Positions 42,444 through 45,116 of a stretch of DNA of 45,116 nucleotides are shown here, piece after piece. The notes below the pieces were generated by a model. The model was not told where the DNA came from. It searched no databases and was given only the letters and a program-made list of their open reading frames with translations. Within the stretch, counting starts at the first letter, position 1. Each line of letters opens with the position of its first letter. Source of the stretch: CAYPKG01 sp964411275 (GTDB lineage Bacteria; Bacillota; Clostridia; Christensenellales; CAG-138); contig CAYPKG010000015.1 of NCBI GenBank assembly GCA_964411275.1, positions 1 through 45,116 on the forward strand, written 5' to 3'. The translations under genes were made by a program, and so were the position numbers.

Positions 42444-44357
42444 TTACGCTGCGAAATCCGCCGCGGACTGGCCCGCGATCTGGCCAAACACCACGATGTC
42501 CGCCACCGCGTTGCCGCCAAGACGGTTTGCGCCGTGGACGCCGCCGGTAATCTCGCCCGCCGCGAACAGGCCGGGGATGGCCTCGCCTGCCTCAGAAATG
42601 ACCTGCGCATTTACGTCGATCTTCACGCCACCCATCGTGTGGTGGACGCCAGGGGATACCTTGATGGCATAATAGGGAGCTGCGTCCAGCGGCCTGGCAA
42701 AGCTGGTGCGGCCGAATTCCGCGTCATTCTTCGCTTCCACCGCAGCGTTCCAATTGGCCATTGTTTCCACCAATGCCGCCTCGTCCGCGCCGATGACGCT
42801 GGCGAGCTCTTCAACGGTACCGCCCTGCACGGTAAATCCTTTGGTGATGTAGCCCGCGATGACGCTGGACGCGTCCGCCATCACCTGATCCACGATCAGA
42901 TAGGCATAGCCGCCGGGCTGGCTGACTTCCGCCGCAGACACCACGTCACGTGTGCCCACCTCGTCGATAAAGCGCTTGCCTTCCTGATTGACCAGGATCG
43001 CGCCGTCGCCCCGGAGGCCTTCGGTGATCAAAGCGGCTGTGTTCTGCTCCACAGTGGGATGGATTTGGATTTGCTCGATATCCACGGTGGCAGCGCCAAC
43101 CGCCTGGGCCATTTTAATGCCGTCGCCTGTGGCGCCGGGGGCGTTGGTGCTGACAAAGCCCGCGAGAGAGGGCTGGTAGCCTACCACCATTTCGAGGTTC
43201 GCGCCAAAGCCGCCGGTGGCCAGCACAACGGACTTGGCGTTTACGGTATAGCCCTCGGCCTTCACGCCAACCGCCTTGCCGTCCGCCATGAGTATCTCGG
43301 CGGCGGGGGCGTCAAACAGGATTTCGATGCCACGCTCTTCACACGCCGCCTGGAGTATGGGCACCAGGTACGCGCCCACAGACACAACCTTGCCTTCCGC
43401 GTTCAGGGGGCGGTGAATGCGCTTGACGGACGCACCGCCAAAGCTCGCCACGCTTGTGAGGTCAGCGCCGATTGTGTGCAGCCATGCGATGCCGGCCGCA
43501 GAGTCATCCGCCAGGACCTTGACAAGCGCGGGATCGTTCAGGTTTTTGCCGCCCACCAGGGTATCCAGCATAAACAGCTCCGGGCTGTCGAAGTAGGTGC
43601 TTTTGTCGGATTTCTTCCACTCTTCATACTGGGCGGACACGGTGTCCACCAGCGTCTGGAGTTCGGGATAGGTGGTGGCGGCGGTGCTCAGGGTTTTTTC
43701 CAGGCCCGCTTCCTCAGCGAACTCAACCCCCGCCTGCTCCGGCGTGGACGCGGCGTTCATGCCGCCGGTGGAGCGGCTGGTGTTGCCGCCGGTCATGCCG
43801 GTTTTCTCAAGTATGACCACCTTTTTGCCTGCGTCGGTAGCCTGGATGGCCGCCGCCATGCCCGCGCCGCCCGCACCCACAACCACCACGTCGCAATCGA
43901 TGGTTTTTTCGCCGGTTTCTTCTGCAGAGGCCTGGTTCTCCAGTGTCGCCGCATCAACGCCCGCCGCCATGAGGGCTGCGGTCACAGCCTCTTTGATGGC
44001 GTTGCTGGACATGGTGGCGCCGCTGATGCCGTCGAGGTCGATGGACTGGGCTTCCACGATCTTGCCGGGAAGCTGGTCTACTGCGTTGGAGCCGATGCCG
44101 GCGGACTCGCTGTTTTCGGTGATTGTCACGCTTTCGATCTTGTCCGCCGAAAGCACAACCTCAACCGCCAGCTTGCCGCCAAAGCCGGTGCCCTCGCCGG
44201 TATATGTGCCGGGGGTGAATTTTCCAGCCGGGGCCTCCGGGGTCGCCTCTGCGGGCGCTTGGGTATCGGCCGGGGCCGCAGCGGGTGCGCAGCCAAAAAC
44301 CATTAAGCCCATCAAAAGGGCCACGACCAAAGCGGTCAGTTTTTTTGCCAATTTCAT
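42444..44357 (-). CDS. Secreted flavinylated fumarate-reductase-like flavoprotein (FMN-binding domain plus FAD domain)
   Basis: The 637-residue protein has a signal with lipobox MVFGC (Cys23), a low-complexity Ala/Pro linker, and an FMN-binding domain (about 48-135) with SGATMSS whose Thr115 is the expected ApbE flavinylation site. A FAD-binding_2 domain follows (GAGGAG at 161-166, TEGLRGDGAILVNQEGKRFI with the catalytic-type Arg, and GEITGGVHGANRLGGNAVAD near the end). Such surface reductases use electrons from flavin-based extracellular transfer to reduce fumarate, urocanate or other enoates. The substrate is not known. AGGAGG is only 2 nt from ATG 44357; TTG 44351 would have an 8-nt spacing and is an alternative start. 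Confidence 0.9.
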   Translation of the reverse strand: MKLAKKLTALVVALLMGLMVFGCAPAAAPADTQAPAEATPEAPAGKFTPGTYTGEGTGFGGKLAVEVVLSADKIESVTITENSESAGIGSNAVDQLPGKIVEAQSIDLDGISGATMSSNAIKEAVTAALMAAGVDAATLENQASAEETGEKTIDCDVVVVGAGGAGMAAAIQATDAGKKVVILEKTGMTGGNTSRSTGGMNAASTPEQAGVEFAEEAGLEKTLSTAATTYPELQTLVDTVSAQYEEWKKSDKSTYFDSPELFMLDTLVGGKNLNDPALVKVLADDSAAGIAWLHTIGADLTSVASFGGASVKRIHRPLNAEGKVVSVGAYLVPILQAACEERGIEILFDAPAAEILMADGKAVGVKAEGYTVNAKSVVLATGGFGANLEMVVGYQPSLAGFVSTNAPGATGDGIKMAQAVGAATVDIEQIQIHPTVEQNTAALITEGLRGDGAILVNQEGKRFIDEVGTRDVVSAAEVSQPGGYAYLIVDQVMADASSVIAGYITKGFTVQGGTVEELASVIGADEAALVETMANWNAAVEAKNDAEFGRTSFARPLDAAPYYAIKVSPGVHHTMGGVKIDVNAQVISEAGEAIPGLFAAGEITGGVHGANRLGGNAVADIVVFGQIAGQSAADFAA

Positions 44358-44393
44358 TTCCTCCTAACGATATTTGTTCGTCAAAACTCGTTA

Positions 44394-44422
44394 AGATTAT
44401 CACAAAAATGCCCGAATGACAA
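44394..44422 (-). promoter_or_regulatory. Sigma-A promoter of the flavoprotein gene
   Basis: On the minus strand TTGTCA (44422-44417), a 17-bp spacer ending TGA, and TAATCT (44399-44394), so it also has an extended -10 TG. Confidence 0.6.
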
Positions 44423-44507
44423 GCATTTGTAGACCGTCATTCCAATTTGCAATGGGTCATGCCCATTATTATATGGATAGCAAAATACACAAGATGCCCG
44501 GGGCGTT

Positions 44508-45116
44508 TCACTGCCGCAACCCCTTGGGCAGATGGTTTTTCACCACGCCGTCGACGAGCTTTCCAAATCCCACCGGCCAGTTCATTTTCAAGCCGGTTAC
44601 GGCGCAAAAGCCCTTCCCCGGCAAATCCGACAAGACCGTGTTTCCCGCGAAATACGCCCCAAGCATCTCGTCGCCGCAATACACCCGCCTTTGAAAGGCT
44701 GAAACGGGATATGCCATGAACAACCCGTGATTGGGGGCGAACCGGTCCCCCTTCATGTCCCCTGCGTGCACGCCGCAGGCGGCAATCCGAAACGCTTCAT
44801 ACCCGGGGGGTAATCCCTCCGGCAGCAGCATCAGACGCCCATCGGGCAATAGCCGGGGGATCCCCCCTGGCGCTGCGGTCATATTCTCTTCCACAAACCG
44901 GGTCCAGGCGGCGGGAGCCTGCGCCTTTTCGTTTTTTCCTCCTATGGCCGCCAGCTGTTCCTTGCCGCCGTTTTTCATGAGAAGCGCCATGAAATGCCCC
45001 TCTCCCCTGTGCAGGTGCGGCCAGAACCGGCGGGCGCTCACAAGCAAAAAATTCCCATGCCGGGCAAGAAACGCCTCCACCGCCGCCTCGTCTTCCTCCG
45101 GGGAAAACGTACAGGT
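44508..45116 (-). CDS. RsmF/NOL1-type rRNA cytosine-C5 methyltransferase (5' part beyond window)
   Basis: The frame is open to the right edge and gives 202 residues of the C-terminal part. It starts in CTFSPEEDEAAVEAFLA, the stretch after the second catalytic Cys motif (TCT) of RsmB/RsmF methylases, followed by RRFWPHLHRGEGHFMALLMK, which ends the catalytic domain. The rest (about 80-202) is the C-terminal PUA-like region of Gram-positive RsmF proteins. It methylates cytosine C5 in 16S rRNA. The catalytic domain proper lies outside the window. The frame extends past the GTG at 45080, which is therefore not the start. Confidence 0.85.
   Translation of the reverse strand, partial: TCTFSPEEDEAAVEAFLARHGNFLLVSARRFWPHLHRGEGHFMALLMKNGGKEQLAAIGGKNEKAQAPAAWTRFVEENMTAAPGGIPRLLPDGRLMLLPEGLPPGYEAFRIAACGVHAGDMKGDRFAPNHGLFMAYPVSAFQRRVYCGDEMLGAYFAGNTVLSDLPGKGFCAVTGLKMNWPVGFGKLVDGVVKNHLPKGLRQ

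Noticed and set aside
42534..44306. Long plus-strand ORF of 590 codons
   Set aside because: It is the antisense shadow of the flavoprotein gene, with His/Arg/Gly-rich composition and no family match.
1..45116. tRNA genes, rRNA, CRISPR arrays, transposases, phage genes
   Set aside because: Both strands were scanned by eye for T-loop motifs, direct-repeat arrays and mobile-element proteins; none was convincing.

Overview
The window looks like chromosomal DNA of a fairly GC-rich member of the Clostridia (Bacillota). The signs are two T-box leaders (before alaS and metG), a TPP riboswitch before an ECF-type thiT, the nfeD-floA pair, an NlpC/P60 wall hydrolase with peptidoglycan-binding repeats, strong AGGAGG ribosome sites, and a selenium-dependent purine hydroxylase operon of the kind found in gut anaerobes. 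No rRNA, tRNA, CRISPR array, phage or transposase is visible. The exact genus cannot be told from the sequence.

Layout. 1-1400 (-): gcvT-gcvH, with gcvH cut by the window edge. 1570-5480 (+): LacI-type regulator, orphan sugar-binding lipoprotein and malQ. 5550-5680: an unexplained cluster of DnaA-box-like 9-mers between convergent genes. 5737-7173 (-): amino-acid ABC permease and ATPase. 7432-8649 (+): NlpC/P60 protein, followed by a densely structured intergenic element. 8884-9813 (-): thiT under a TPP riboswitch and attenuator. 9880-18062 (+): a long co-directional run with nfeD, a zinc-ribbon membrane protein, floA, a coiled-coil protein, a PIG-V-like mannosyltransferase, a Nudix protein, a two-subunit chromate transporter, a MATE pump and a frameshifted metallo-beta-lactamase lipoprotein. 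18016-21547 (-): XRE regulator, MATE pump with a damaged 5' end, argS. 21835-24587 (-): beta-propeller membrane protein and a lipoprotein. 24668-29142 (+): T-box(Ala)-alaS and T-box(Met)-metG. 29316-36510 (-): xdh-ygfK-ssnA operon behind an attenuated leader. 36529-42354 (+): GNAT, pucR with an internal amber stop, and an NCS1 permease / aminopeptidase-T-like / DUF917 operon. 42444-44357 (-): secreted flavinylated reductase. 44508-45116 (-): 3' part of an RsmF-type rRNA methylase.

The most interesting part is 29.3-42.4 kb. Three genes known together from the E. coli ygfK-ssnA-xdhD region (SsnA amidohydrolase, YgfK flavin/Fe-S reductase, molybdenum hydroxylase) form one operon. A PucR-type purine regulator and a three-gene permease/hydrolase operon lie beside it. 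The purine operon is preceded by a consensus-like promoter and a ~170-nt leader with a 16-codon upstream ORF (own Shine-Dalgarno), a putative closing helix, an antiterminator and a strong intrinsic terminator. The three helices exclude each other, and I do not recognise the leader as any riboswitch class I know.

Three genes carry apparent single-base lesions: the metallo-beta-lactamase at about 17491, the second MATE gene at about 19802, and pucR with TAG at 37545. They may be real pseudogenes or assembly errors. Positions of RNA helices were worked out by hand.
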